Assembly (NCBI GenBank): GCA_017883165.1
Contig: JADGOC010000024.1
Span: 1 to 33,321, forward strand
DNA length: 33,321 bases
From: Acidobacteriota bacterium
GTDB lineage: Bacteria > Acidobacteriota > Vicinamibacteria > Vicinamibacterales > CAVVIG01
Reading direction: 5' to 3'
The position numbers and the translations under genes are program-made. Under the pieces are notes generated by a model. It did not search any database. It was given only the letters and a program-made list of their open reading frames with translations, and was not told the origin of the DNA. Below, piece after piece: positions 23,331 to 32,005 of the stretch; position 1 is the first letter of the stretch; each line of letters begins with the position of its first letter.

Positions 23331-24293
23331 ATGAAGCTCATCGTGCAGCCGGACGCCGGCGTCGCACCTGTCGTCAGCGCCATCAAGCGGGCGAAGAAGT
23401 CGATCGACGTGTTGATCTTCCGCCTCGATCGACGCGAGGTGATCCAGGCGCTCGAGGCGGCGGCCGCTCGCGGCATCACCGTGCGGGCGCTCATCGCCCA
23501 CACAAACCGGGGCGGCGAAAAGACGCTGCGCAAGCTCGAGATGGGGCTCCTGGCCTCCGGCCTCACGGTGACGCGCACTTCCGACGACCTGGTGCGCTAT
23601 CACGGCAAGATGCTGATTGTCGATGCCAAGATCCTCCACGTGTACGGTTTCAACCTGACCGCGCTCGACATCGGGAAGAGCCGGAGCTTCGGCATCTCGA
23701 CGCGAAACCTGCATCTTGTGCAGGAGGCGATCAAACTGTTCGAAGCCGACTGCGCCCGCCAGCCCTACACGGCCGGGTACAACCGTTTCGTGGTGAGCCC
23801 TGAGAATGCGCGCGAATGCCTCTCGGTGTTCATCAAGTCCGCCAGGAAGCAGCTGCTTATTTACGATCCGAAGGTCGCCGACCCTGCGATCCTGCGGCTG
23901 CTCAACGAGCGGCAGAAGGCCGGCGTCGAGATCAAGATTATCGGCAGGATGGGCAGTACGAAATCCGAGCTGACGGCGGAGAGGTATCCGGGAAGGCGCC
24001 TGCATATCCGCGCCATCATCCGTGACGGCCGCCGCGCCTTTCTCGGCAGCCAGAGTTTACGCCGGCTCGAACTCGACAAGCGGCGCGAAATCGGCGTCAT
24101 CATTCACGACGATGGCGTCGTCCGGCTGATGCAGACAGTATTCGAACAGGACTGGGCGCTGACCGACCGGGGCAAGAGAGAAGCGAAGAAGGCGGTGAAG
24201 GCGGAGAAGGCGGAGAAGGCGGAGAAGAAAGAGGAGAAAGCGGAGAAGAAAGCGGAGAAGGCGGAAATCGCGAGTCAAACCGCCGCTGGCTAG
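23331..24293 (+). CDS. Phospholipase D-like protein with lysine-rich tail
   Basis: A 320-residue protein with two PLD-fold halves. The first active-site motif is intact: YHGKMLIVDAKILHVYGFNLT (cited by positions 90-110; His91, Lys93, Asp98). In the second, LHIRAIIRDGRRAFLGSQS, the lysine is replaced by Arg227 (His225, Asp232 kept). No signal peptide is seen, so it is probably cytoplasmic. The last ~35 residues are a K-A-E-K tandem repeat made from a 9-nt DNA repeat, which could bind nucleic acid or acidic membranes. Substrate unknown. Divergent from the exported protein gene. Confidence 0.82.
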   Translation: MKLIVQPDAGVAPVVSAIKRAKKSIDVLIFRLDRREVIQALEAAAARGITVRALIAHTNRGGEKTLRKLEMGLLASGLTVTRTSDDLVRYHGKMLIVDAKILHVYGFNLTALDIGKSRSFGISTRNLHLVQEAIKLFEADCARQPYTAGYNRFVVSPENARECLSVFIKSARKQLLIYDPKVADPAILRLLNERQKAGVEIKIIGRMGSTKSELTAERYPGRRLHIRAIIRDGRRAFLGSQSLRRLELDKRREIGVIIHDDGVVRLMQTVFEQDWALTDRGKREAKKAVKAEKAEKAEKKEEKAEKKAEKAEIASQTAAG

Positions 24294-25300
24294 AGCAGAC
24301 GCCGGCTGACGACTGGCGACTCGTGACTCGCAGCTTGCGGACTTCTCCAGAAATCCATCGTGGACACGCGGTGCACGCAGCCGACCGTGCAGTACGGCGC
24401 GCACGGCTTCGGAGTGTTGAACCCGCGGCGGATGTCGTCGATCGTGTACGACTCGAGCGGAACGCCGGGATGGCCGCGCTGCTGCGAGCAATAGTGGACG
24501 AGCCCTTCCTCGCACACGTATAAGTAACGCCCGCCGGCGCGACAGCGCCACTCGTTGGGCTTGCCGTCGGCCAGGTTATCCTGAAACGTGCTGATCCCCG
24601 AGTACAGGTTCTTGAAGACCTGCCACGGACCGCTGATGGCGGCCGAGACCTCGTCGTAGACCTTGCGCTCGACCGGCCCGAGCGGCCTCAGCCGTCCGGA
24701 GCCATCGTGAATGATGCCGATCGAGGTCGAGAAGCCGAGCGCGCGCGCCCGCGCGTTGATCGTGCGCGCGTCCTCGGGGTTCTTGATCCCGCCGCCGAGC
24801 ACCGAGTTGATGTTGACGTCGAAGGTCGCGTGATCCTTGAGGTGCTGCAGCTTCTTGTCGAGCAGCCGCAGGCTCTTCTTCGACACCTCGTCGGGCTCGA
24901 TGTTGTCGATGCTGATCTGCAGGAAGTCGAGCCCGGCCTCGTTCAGATCTTTGATTCTTTTCGGCACGAGGAAGTAGCCGTTGGTGATGAGACCGGCCAT
25001 CATGCCGCGGCCGCGGATGTGGCGAATCAGCTGATCGAGATCGGGATGCAGCATCGGCTCGCCGCCGCTGAACGCGACGACTGAGGTCCCCAGATCCGCG
25101 AGCTTGTCGATGCGCCGCAGCATGAGGTCGGTCGGGACCGGCGCCGACACCTTGTCGTACTCGTTGCAGTAGCCGCAGTCGATGTTGCAGCGGCGGATCG
25201 GAATGATCTGCACGAGCAGCGGATGCGCGGTGTGCACCAGCCCGCGCACGAATTCGCGGGCCGAGCGCGCCTTGCGGCTGGCCGTGGCAAAGGTTTTCAT
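24290..25300 (-). CDS. Radical SAM protein with C-terminal SPASM-like cysteines
   Basis: A 336-residue iron-sulfur enzyme. The radical SAM cluster motif is RCNIDCGYCNEYDK (Cys38, 42, 45), followed by VVAFSGGEPMLHPDLDQL for SAM binding and GLITNGYFL. The C-terminal part has clustered cysteines (WRCRAGG, YVCEEG, HYCSQQ, KPCAPYCTVGCVHR) typical of SPASM/twitch auxiliary clusters. Reaction and substrate are unknown; no peptide precursor is visible next to it. The last ~17 residues (SPQAASHESPVVSRRLL) come from a GACTG-like repeat, an apparent extension. It overlaps the PLD gene stop by 4 nt (CTAG). Confidence 0.85.
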   Translation of the reverse strand: MKTFATASRKARSAREFVRGLVHTAHPLLVQIIPIRRCNIDCGYCNEYDKVSAPVPTDLMLRRIDKLADLGTSVVAFSGGEPMLHPDLDQLIRHIRGRGMMAGLITNGYFLVPKRIKDLNEAGLDFLQISIDNIEPDEVSKKSLRLLDKKLQHLKDHATFDVNINSVLGGGIKNPEDARTINARARALGFSTSIGIIHDGSGRLRPLGPVERKVYDEVSAAISGPWQVFKNLYSGISTFQDNLADGKPNEWRCRAGGRYLYVCEEGLVHYCSQQRGHPGVPLESYTIDDIRRGFNTPKPCAPYCTVGCVHRVSTMDFWRSPQAASHESPVVSRRLL

Positions 25301-25319
25301 GGGGTAAACCCCAATTATA
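25301..25319 (-). promoter_or_regulatory. -10 box and GGGGT-TT-ACCCC dyad before radical SAM gene
   Basis: On the minus strand TATAAT (25314-25319) is followed by a perfect dyad GGGGTTTACCCC (25301-25312) that ends at the ATG. It could be an operator at the transcription start or a small leader hairpin hiding the start codon. No Shine-Dalgarno is seen. Confidence 0.5.
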
Positions 25320-25322
25320 GAC

Positions 25323-26093
25323 TCATTTGACGGCGACCATCGTGATCTCGATCAGATAGTCCGCCCCGGTCAACCCCATCGTCACCGTCGCGCGCGCCGG
25401 CGGAGTGGCGGGGAAGTAGGGCCGATACGCCAGGTCCACCTGCTCGAGGGTCGCAGGGTCGGTCAGGAACACACGCGCGCTGACGACGTCGGCGTAGCTC
25501 ATGCCGGCGGCTTTGAGGATCGCGCCGCCGTTGTCGAGGACCGTTTTGGTCTGCGCCGCCGCGTCGCCCTTGACGATCGTGTTGTCCGTGCCGTTGCGGC
25601 TCACGAGGCCCGAGAGAAACAACGTATCGCCGGTCCTGATGCCGTAGCTGTACGGATTGGGCGATCGCAACCAGTCGCGCGGATGCACGACGCGCCTCTC
25701 GGTGCCGTCGGGGACCGCGACCACCGACATTTCGACCAGTGCGGCGGGCAGCGCCAGCGGCGCGGTGACGACGACCGTCGTCCTCGCCGGCGGATCCGTG
25801 GGCCAGCGCGCGGCGTAGACGTCGTTCATCGCGGCGAAGTCGCTGGCGTTCCTGAGGTACACCATGACGCTGACGGCGTTGGCCAGGCTCGATCCGCCCG
25901 CCGTGAGCGTGGCGGAGATGTTGTCGAGCAGCCGCGCGGTCTGCGCCTTGATGTCGCCTGGCACGATCTGTCCCGTGACGTCGGTGGCAAGCGTGCCGGA
26001 CACGTAGATCCGACCGTCCGCTCTGACGCCGGCGCTGAAGGGGAGCCCCGGATCCGGGCCGGGGCGGATCTTGTGGTTGGACGATTGCGGCAT
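25323..26093 (-). CDS. Tandem RidA-family (YjgF/YER057c) protein
   Basis: A 256-residue protein made of two RidA-like domains (about 1-125 and 135-256). Each shows the family pattern: GRIYVSGTLA...QTARLLDNISATLTAGG...VYLRNASDFAAMNDVY in the first and DTLFLSGLVS...QTKTVLDNGGAILKAAG...VFLTDPATLEQVD in the second. RidA proteins hydrolyse reactive enamines/imines from PLP enzymes; the catalytic Arg position is not clearly conserved here. GGAGGGAGG precedes ATG 26093. The longer open frame upstream is antisense to other genes. Confidence 0.85.
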   Translation of the reverse strand: MPQSSNHKIRPGPDPGLPFSAGVRADGRIYVSGTLATDVTGQIVPGDIKAQTARLLDNISATLTAGGSSLANAVSVMVYLRNASDFAAMNDVYAARWPTDPPARTTVVVTAPLALPAALVEMSVVAVPDGTERRVVHPRDWLRSPNPYSYGIRTGDTLFLSGLVSRNGTDNTIVKGDAAAQTKTVLDNGGAILKAAGMSYADVVSARVFLTDPATLEQVDLAYRPYFPATPPARATVTMGLTGADYLIEITMVAVK

Positions 26094-26107
26094 GACCTCC
26101 CTCCACC

Positions 26108-26491
26108 CTACACGAGATGCACGCTGGCGGCGAGGCGCCAGTCGAATTCGTCCAGCCGGCCCGCGCCGAGACGCTGCACCTCTTCGAGCGCCAGCGCCGC
26201 CGCGGCGAGCAGCGCCTCGACGTTGACGCGCTGGCAGTGCGGCGCGAACGGACGAAGATACTGCGGGCCGCGCGTCAGCATGTAGACCGTCCCGTGATGG
26301 TTGAGACGCCGCAGATGATGGAAGGCGACGCCGATCTGCAGGATGCCCTGGTAGAGGCGGCGCACCTCGCGCGTCTCCTCGCGCCACAGCCGTTCGAGTG
26401 TGTCGTGCTGCTCGAAGTACTCGCCGCGGTTGAACTGCGCGATCCCCTCGAGCAGCAGAGGCGGTGGCGGCTCGAGGCACCAGGAAGGCAT
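26108..26491 (-). CDS. DUF309 family protein
   Basis: A 127-residue helical protein with the DUF309 signature: LLEGIAQFNRGEYFEQHDTLE, LWREETREVRRLYQGILQIGVAFHHL and the His-rich HHGTVYML. Function is unknown; conserved E/H residues suggest metal binding. It lies 14 bp before the RidA gene on the same strand, so they are probably cotranscribed. Its ATG overlaps the alternative ATG of the divergent SET gene (GCATGC). Confidence 0.88.
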   Translation of the reverse strand: MPSWCLEPPPPLLLEGIAQFNRGEYFEQHDTLERLWREETREVRRLYQGILQIGVAFHHLRRLNHHGTVYMLTRGPQYLRPFAPHCQRVNVEALLAAAALALEEVQRLGAGRLDEFDWRLAASVHLV

Positions 26492-26501
26492 GCCCGGATG
26501 T

Positions 26502-26508
26502 TATCTTA
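26502..26508. promoter_or_regulatory. Overlapping divergent -10 boxes, DUF309 and SET gene
   Basis: TATCTT (plus, 26502-26507) lies 6 bp before GTG 26514, and TAAGAT (minus, 26503-26508) lies 11 bp before the DUF309 ATG. Both would give leaderless or nearly leaderless mRNAs. Confidence 0.4.
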
Positions 26509-26513
26509 GACTG

Positions 26514-26909
26514 GTGATACAGAAGCGACGATCGAAGATTCATGGCGCGGGCGTCTACGCGACCCGGGCGATTCCGAAGAACACACGCATCATCGACTAC
26601 GCCGGCGAGAAAATCTCGCACGGGGAGAGCCTCAAGCGGGAGCGGCGCTACATCAGGAACGGCCGTCACATCTGGTGCTTCACTCTGTCCACCCGCACGG
26701 TCGTCGACGCTGGCGTCGGCGGCAACATTGCGCGGTTCATCAATCATGCCTGCCGGCCCAACTGCTACATCGAGATCAAGGACGGCACGATCTGGATTCG
26801 GGCCGCGCGCACGATCAAGAAGGGTGAAGAGCTGACCTACGACTACAACACCGACGGCGACGGCCTCATCCCGTGCCAGTGCCGCCCCGATTGTCAGCGG
26901 CTGCTGTGA
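26514..26909 (+). CDS. Bacterial SET-domain protein (putative lysine methyltransferase)
   Basis: A 131-residue protein that is essentially one SET domain. Motifs in order: SKIHGAGVYATRAIPKNTRI, FINHACRPNC (SAM and substrate site), GEELTYDYN (catalytic Tyr) and a post-SET CQCRPDC zinc-type cluster. SET domains transfer methyl from SAM to protein lysines; the target is unknown. GTG 26514 is chosen because a -10 box lies just before it; ATG 26490 (8 more residues) is possible. It is first of three genes joined by 4-nt overlaps (GTGA, then TTGA). Confidence 0.87.
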   Translation: MIQKRRSKIHGAGVYATRAIPKNTRIIDYAGEKISHGESLKRERRYIRNGRHIWCFTLSTRTVVDAGVGGNIARFINHACRPNCYIEIKDGTIWIRAARTIKKGEELTYDYNTDGDGLIPCQCRPDCQRLL

Positions 26910-27553
26910 GCCGCATCTTCTATCTTCACGGCTTCGCCTCGTCCGCGCACTCGACCAAGGGCCGGTATCTGGCCGAACGCCTGCGCGAGCACGGCATGAC
27001 GCTGTACGGTCCGGACTTCAACGAGCCGGATTTTGCCTCGCTCACGATGACGCGGATGCTCGACCAGCTCGCGCACGACCTGCGCGGAGCCGAACCCGAA
27101 CCGGTGACGCTCGTCGGCTCGAGCCTCGGCGGCACGCTGGCGATCCTGGCGGCCGCCCGCTTCGCCTCGCGCATCGATCGGCTCGTGCTGCTGGCGCCGG
27201 CCGTGATGTTCGCGAAGGAGGGGGATCATCTGCTGCCGCCCGAACGCGTCGCCGAGTGGCGCCGTCGAGGCGCGCTGTCGTTTGTCCACTACGCGCACGG
27301 CGGCGAGCGGTCGCTCAACGTCTCGTTCTACGAAGACAGCCTGCAATACGACGCGTTCCATGCCGCGTTCACGCAGCCGACGCTCGTCTTTCAAGGGCTG
27401 CGCGACACGGCCGTCGATCCGCGGACGGTCGAGCTCTTCGCCCGCGATCGCCCGAACGTCACCCTGGCGCTGCTGGACGACGACCATCGGCTGGTCGCCA
27501 GCCTGCCGCGCATCTGGAGCGACATGCAGACGTTTCTGGGGTTGACCGATTGA
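26906..27553 (+). CDS. YqiA-like alpha/beta-hydrolase (esterase)
   Basis: A 215-residue alpha/beta-hydrolase of the YqiA/UPF0227 type. Oxyanion-side motif YLHGFASSAHSTKGRYLAER opens the protein. The nucleophile elbow is LVGSSLGGTLAIL (Ser in GSSLGG). An acid in GLRDTAVD and the His in DDDHRLV complete the triad. Physiological ester is unknown. Start GTG 26906 overlaps the SET stop (GTGA), and the stop overlaps the TTG of the next gene. Confidence 0.9.
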   Translation: MSRIFYLHGFASSAHSTKGRYLAERLREHGMTLYGPDFNEPDFASLTMTRMLDQLAHDLRGAEPEPVTLVGSSLGGTLAILAAARFASRIDRLVLLAPAVMFAKEGDHLLPPERVAEWRRRGALSFVHYAHGGERSLNVSFYEDSLQYDAFHAAFTQPTLVFQGLRDTAVDPRTVELFARDRPNVTLALLDDDHRLVASLPRIWSDMQTFLGLTD

Positions 27554-29007
27554 AGCTCGCGTTGGCGCTCGCCTGCCTCGTTGCCCTCGGTGCGCCGCCA
27601 TCGCCGGCAGCCCTGACAACAGTGTCGACCGACCTCCGCGTCGGCATCGCCCGCCCGGGCGGCGGCTACACCATCACGACGATGCCGCTCGAAGCGTACG
27701 TCGCGCGCGTCGTGGCGGGCGAAGCGGCGCGCGACAGCCAGCCCGCGGCGCTCGAGGCGCTCGCGATCGCCGTGCGCACCTTCGCGCTCGCCAACCGCGG
27801 CCGCCACCGCGCCGACGGCTTCGATCTCTGCGATCAGACGCATTGCCAGGTGGTGCGCGCCGCGACGGCCGCGACCGCACGCGCGGCCGAGCGGACGGCC
27901 GGCCGTGTCCTGCTGCACGACGGCGCGCCGGCCTCGATCTATTTCACGGCGTCGTGTGGAGGCCGGACCGAGATCCCATCGGCCGTGTGGCCGGGCGCGC
28001 AGGACCCGCCGTTTCTCCCGTCCAAACCCGACGCCGCGTGTGGCGGAGCGCCGCTGTGGACGGCCGAACTGGCCGACGGCGATCTGCTCCACGCGCTCCA
28101 GGCCGCCGGCTTCCGCGGCGATCGTCTCCGCGACCTGCGTATCGTCGCGCACGACAAGTCGGGTCGGGTCGCGCGTCTCAGCCTCGGCGGTCTGACGCCG
28201 AACGAGATTTCGGGTCAGGACCTGCGCGTGGCCGTTGGCCGCACGTTGGGCTGGCAGCACATCAAGAGTACCGCGTTTGAACTGAAGCGCATGCGGGCCG
28301 CGTATCGCTTCGCCGGCCATGGGTCCGGACACGGCGTGGGTCTGTGCGTGATCGGCTCCGCACATCTCGCCGTCGAGGGGAAGACGGCTGACGAAATTCT
28401 CGGCCGCTATTTCCCTGGTCTCGAGATCGCGCCGCTCGTCCGCCTTGCGGCGGCTTCGGCTCCGGCCGCCCCGGCTCGGGCCGCTCCGGCCGGCGTGCTC
28501 GTGTCGCTGCCGGATGAAGACGAAGGCGAGCGGGCGTCAGTCGACGAGGAGGCGCGCCGCGCGCGCGACGATCTGGCGCGCACGCTCGGCGTCCCGGCGC
28601 CATCGCGCATCACGCTGCGCTTCCATCCCACGACCGACAGCTTCGAGGTTGCGACCGGACAGCCGTGGTTCACGGCGGGCGCGGTCGTGAACGGCGAGCT
28701 GCACTTCACGCCGCTCGCGGTGCTGCGCACGCGTGGTGTCCTCGCGCGAACGATTCGCCACGAGCTCGTTCATGTGATGACCGATGCCGTGCTGGCGCGC
28801 CGTCCGCTGTGGGTGCGTGAGGGCGCGGCGGTGTATTTCTCCGACACGGCCGATCAGGCGCCGCCGCAGACGCGCGCGGCCTGCCCGACCGACGCGGAGC
28901 TGGCGCATCCGGTGTCGGTCGGCGCGCTGAGCAACGCCGACGCTCGCGCGCGCGCCTGTTTCGCGCGGCAGATCGCCGCCGGCAAGACCTGGCGGGACGT
29001 GGGTTAG
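27550..29007 (+). CDS. SpoIID/LytB-domain protein fused to a gluzincin metalloprotease-like domain
   Basis: A 485-residue exported protein. Signal peptide (1-20: MKLALALACLVALGAPPSPA). Then a SpoIID domain (about 27-300), with MPLEAYVARVVAGEA, LEALAIAVRTFALAN, YFTASCGGRTE and the GHGSGHGVGLCVIGS block. SpoIID proteins cut glycan strands of peptidoglycan. An Ala/Pro linker leads to a peptidase-like domain with RHELVHVMTDAVL (His404, Glu405, His408) and VREGAAVYFSD, the HExxH + E pattern of gluzincins. The start is TTG in a TTGA overlap with the esterase stop, chosen because it places the signal peptide at the N-terminus. The combination suggests cell-wall remodelling. Confidence 0.83.
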   Translation: MKLALALACLVALGAPPSPAALTTVSTDLRVGIARPGGGYTITTMPLEAYVARVVAGEAARDSQPAALEALAIAVRTFALANRGRHRADGFDLCDQTHCQVVRAATAATARAAERTAGRVLLHDGAPASIYFTASCGGRTEIPSAVWPGAQDPPFLPSKPDAACGGAPLWTAELADGDLLHALQAAGFRGDRLRDLRIVAHDKSGRVARLSLGGLTPNEISGQDLRVAVGRTLGWQHIKSTAFELKRMRAAYRFAGHGSGHGVGLCVIGSAHLAVEGKTADEILGRYFPGLEIAPLVRLAAASAPAAPARAAPAGVLVSLPDEDEGERASVDEEARRARDDLARTLGVPAPSRITLRFHPTTDSFEVATGQPWFTAGAVVNGELHFTPLAVLRTRGVLARTIRHELVHVMTDAVLARRPLWVREGAAVYFSDTADQAPPQTRAACPTDAELAHPVSVGALSNADARARACFARQIAAGKTWRDVG

Positions 29008-29053
29008 CAGCCAACATCGTACGCATGCCGCGGATTATCGCAGCCCGAGCCCT

Positions 29054-29066
29054 TATAATGAGGTGG
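29054..29066 (+). promoter_or_regulatory. -10 box and Shine-Dalgarno of msrP
   Basis: TATAAT at 29054-29059 is followed by AGGTGG at 29061-29066 and ATG at 29074. The Shine-Dalgarno lies at the predicted transcription start, so the leader is very short. No good -35 is seen. Confidence 0.5.
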
Positions 29067-29073
29067 TACCCGT

Positions 29074-30038
<965 letters not shown>

Positions 30039-30042
<4 letters not shown>

Positions 30043-30707
30043 CCGCGAATCAGACGATCCGCTGGGTGCTCAAGCCGGCGGTGTTCCTCGCGGCTCTTGG
30101 CCCGCTCGGATGGCTCCTCTGGGCGGCGTACACGGGCAATTTCAGCGCCGATCCGCTCGCCGACATCACGCACGAGACCGGCGACTGGACGCTGCGCTTC
30201 CTCTGCATCACGCTCGCCGTGACGCCGCTCCGGCGCGTGATCGGCTGGAACGGCGCGATCCGTTTCCGGCGGATGCTCGGTCTCTTCGCGTTCTTCTATG
30301 GGACGCTGCACCTGCTGATTTACCTGATCGCGGATCGCTACGCGTCGCTCGATTTTCCCAACGGCATTCTCGCCTGGCAGAGCGTGCGCGCGTTCGCGGC
30401 CTCGGTCTGGGCCGACATCTACAAGCGGCCGTTCATCACCGTCGGGTTTACCGCGTGGCTGTGCATGCTGTCGCTCGCGCTGACGTCGACGGCGGGCATG
30501 ATCCGCCGGCTCGGCGGGAAGCGCTGGAATCAGCTCCACGCGCTGATCTACGTGGCGGCGACCGCCGGCGTCGTGCACTACTGGTGGCTGGTGAAGGCGG
30601 ACGTGCGGCGGCCGGCAACTTACGCGGCGATTGTGTTCGTGCTGCTGTCCTTCCGCGTCGTGTGGGGGTTCACGAGCGGGTCGCGAGCCACGCCGCGACC
30701 TGCGTGA
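30039..30707 (+). CDS. msrQ: Heme-binding membrane subunit MsrQ (CTG start)
   Basis: Multi-helix inner-membrane cytochrome (YedZ) passing quinol/flavin electrons to MsrP; 222 residues. Motifs: GPLGWLLWAAYTGNFSADP, HETGDWTLRFLCITLAVTPLR, RRMLGLFAFFYGTLHLLIYL and KRWNQLHALIYVAATAGVVHYWW, with the His residues that bind heme. From memory, E. coli MsrQ begins MRLTAKQ. Here the homologous LTANQ is encoded from CTG 30039, overlapping the msrP TGA (CTGA). No ATG, GTG or TTG occurs in frame between there and GTG 30066, which would cut off this conserved start. Overlaps the convergent dehydratase by 38 bp. Confidence 0.9.
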
Positions 30708-31641
30708 GGTCGACGTTGCCGCCGCTCAAGATGACGCCGACGCGTTTGCCGGCGACCGGAATGCTGCCGTGGATCGCGGCGGCGGCGCCGAGCGCGCCCG
30801 TCGGCTCGACGACCAGCTTCATCCGTTCCCACACATAAAACATCGTCTCGAGGAGCGTCGCATCGTCCACCGTGGTCATGTCGGCGACGTGCTCGAGGAC
30901 GAGCGGGAACGTCAGCGCGCCGAGCGACGACGTGCGCGCGCCGTCGGCGACCGTCTTGGGGTTGTGGACCGTCTGCAGCGTCCTCGTGCGAAACGACCGC
31001 GTCGCATCGTCCCCGGCCGAGGGCTCGACGCCGACGACGCGGCAGCCGGGGGACATCGCGCCGGCGGCGAGCGCGGAGCCGGAGAGGAGGCCACCGCCGC
31101 CGCAGGGGACAAACAGCAGGTCGAGCGGGCCGACCTCTTCGAAGAGCTCGCGTGCGGCCGTGCCCTGGCCGGCGATGATGTGCGGGTGGTCGTACGGCGG
31201 AATCAGCACGAGGCCGCGCTCGGCCGAGAGACGGCGTCCGATTGCTTCGCGGTCGTCGCGCTCGCGATCGTAGAGCACGACCTCGCCGCCATAGCCTTCC
31301 GTGGCGATGCGTTTAACGGCGGGGGCGTCGGTCGGCATCACGATGACGCGCGGGATCCCGAGGAGTTGTCCCGCCAGCGCGATCGCCTGGGCGTGATTGC
31401 CGGACGAGAAGGTGACGACGCCGCGCCGGCGCTCGTCGGGGGAGAGGCGCGAGAGCGCGTTGTAGGCGCCGCGGAACTTGAAGGCGCCGCCGCGCTGGAA
31501 GTTCTCGCATTTGAAAAATAGATGCCCGCCGGTGCGGGCGTCGACGGTGCGCGAGGTGGCGACGGGCGTGCGGTGCGCGACGCCGCGGATTTGTTCGGCG
31601 GCGCTGTCGACGTCCGCGGAGGTGGGCAGGATGTTGGCCAA
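30670..31641 (-). CDS. Threonine/serine dehydratase-like PLP enzyme
   Basis: Fold-type II PLP lyase of 323 residues. CENFQRGGAFKFRGAYNAL contains the PLP-binding Lys55. FSSGNHAQAIALAGQLLG binds substrate, PCGGGGLLSG binds the PLP phosphate, and the end is VGVILSGGNVDL. It lacks a C-terminal ACT regulatory domain, so it resembles catabolic threonine dehydratase, serine racemase or hydroxyaspartate ammonia-lyase. The exact substrate is open. Start is TTG 31641 with no Shine-Dalgarno; a -10-like TAGCAT lies 13 bp upstream in the palindrome shared with the tRNA promoter region. Confidence 0.9.
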   Translation of the reverse strand: MANILPTSADVDSAAEQIRGVAHRTPVATSRTVDARTGGHLFFKCENFQRGGAFKFRGAYNALSRLSPDERRRGVVTFSSGNHAQAIALAGQLLGIPRVIVMPTDAPAVKRIATEGYGGEVVLYDRERDDREAIGRRLSAERGLVLIPPYDHPHIIAGQGTAARELFEEVGPLDLLFVPCGGGGLLSGSALAAGAMSPGCRVVGVEPSAGDDATRSFRTRTLQTVHNPKTVADGARTSSLGALTFPLVLEHVADMTTVDDATLLETMFYVWERMKLVVEPTGALGAAAAIHGSIPVAGKRVGVILSGGNVDLTQVAAWLATRS

Positions 31642-31654
31642 GGGTGAAGGACCT

Positions 31655-31664
31655 ATGCTAGCAT
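31655..31664. promoter_or_regulatory. Palindromic ATGCTAGCAT between dehydratase gene and tRNA-fMet
   Basis: This perfect 10-bp palindrome gives TAGCAT on each strand and TATGCT on the plus strand (31654-31659). It is placed so that it could serve as -10 for the leftward dehydratase gene and the rightward tRNA. The -35 spacing to TTGGCC (31634) is not standard. Confidence 0.35.
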
Positions 31665-31681
31665 TAGGGTTCCTTCAGTGA

Positions 31682-31758
<77 letters not shown>

Positions 31759-31766
31759 AACAGTTT

Positions 31767-31804
31767 CAAGGACTTGCAGAGATTTGCTGCAAGTCCTTTT
31801 TCTT
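31767..31804 (+). terminator. Intrinsic terminator of tRNA-fMet
   Basis: A perfect 10-bp stem GGACTTGCAG (31770-31779) and CTGCAAGTCC (31787-31796) with loop AGATTTG is followed by TTTTTCTT. This is the only textbook rho-independent terminator I see in the window. Confidence 0.92.
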
Positions 31805-31805
31805 G

Positions 31806-32005
31806 CCATCTAACGCCCATCTAACAATCGGGCGCGCCGCTGCCCGCCGGGAAGCTGAACGGGTGCTACGATTCCCTCCATGCGGGACACCGACTACGCC
31901 ACGCTGATCTCGGAATCGATTTGAACACCTGTTCGCTAGCTTGCTCATCAACCATCGTAGACAGCTACAGTCGAACGGCTCGCGAGCAAGGCATGTAGCA
32001 AATCA
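31806..32005. other. Non-coding stretch after tRNA-fMet
   Basis: About 200 bp without a complete gene. It begins with two short direct repeats (CCATCTAACG, CCATCTAACA) and holds a 14-codon ORF at 31880. The sequence is less GC-rich than the rest. I see no integrase or repeat of the tRNA 3' end, so there is no direct evidence for an island boundary. Confidence 0.5.
31880..31924 (+). pseudogene. Possible gene-start remnant (14 codons)
   Basis: TACGAT (31867-31872), 7 nt and ATG resemble the leaderless gene starts elsewhere in this window. The ORF MRDTDYATLISESI then stops at TGA. It may be the 5' remnant of a gene removed by recombination beside the tRNA, or simply chance. Confidence 0.2.
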
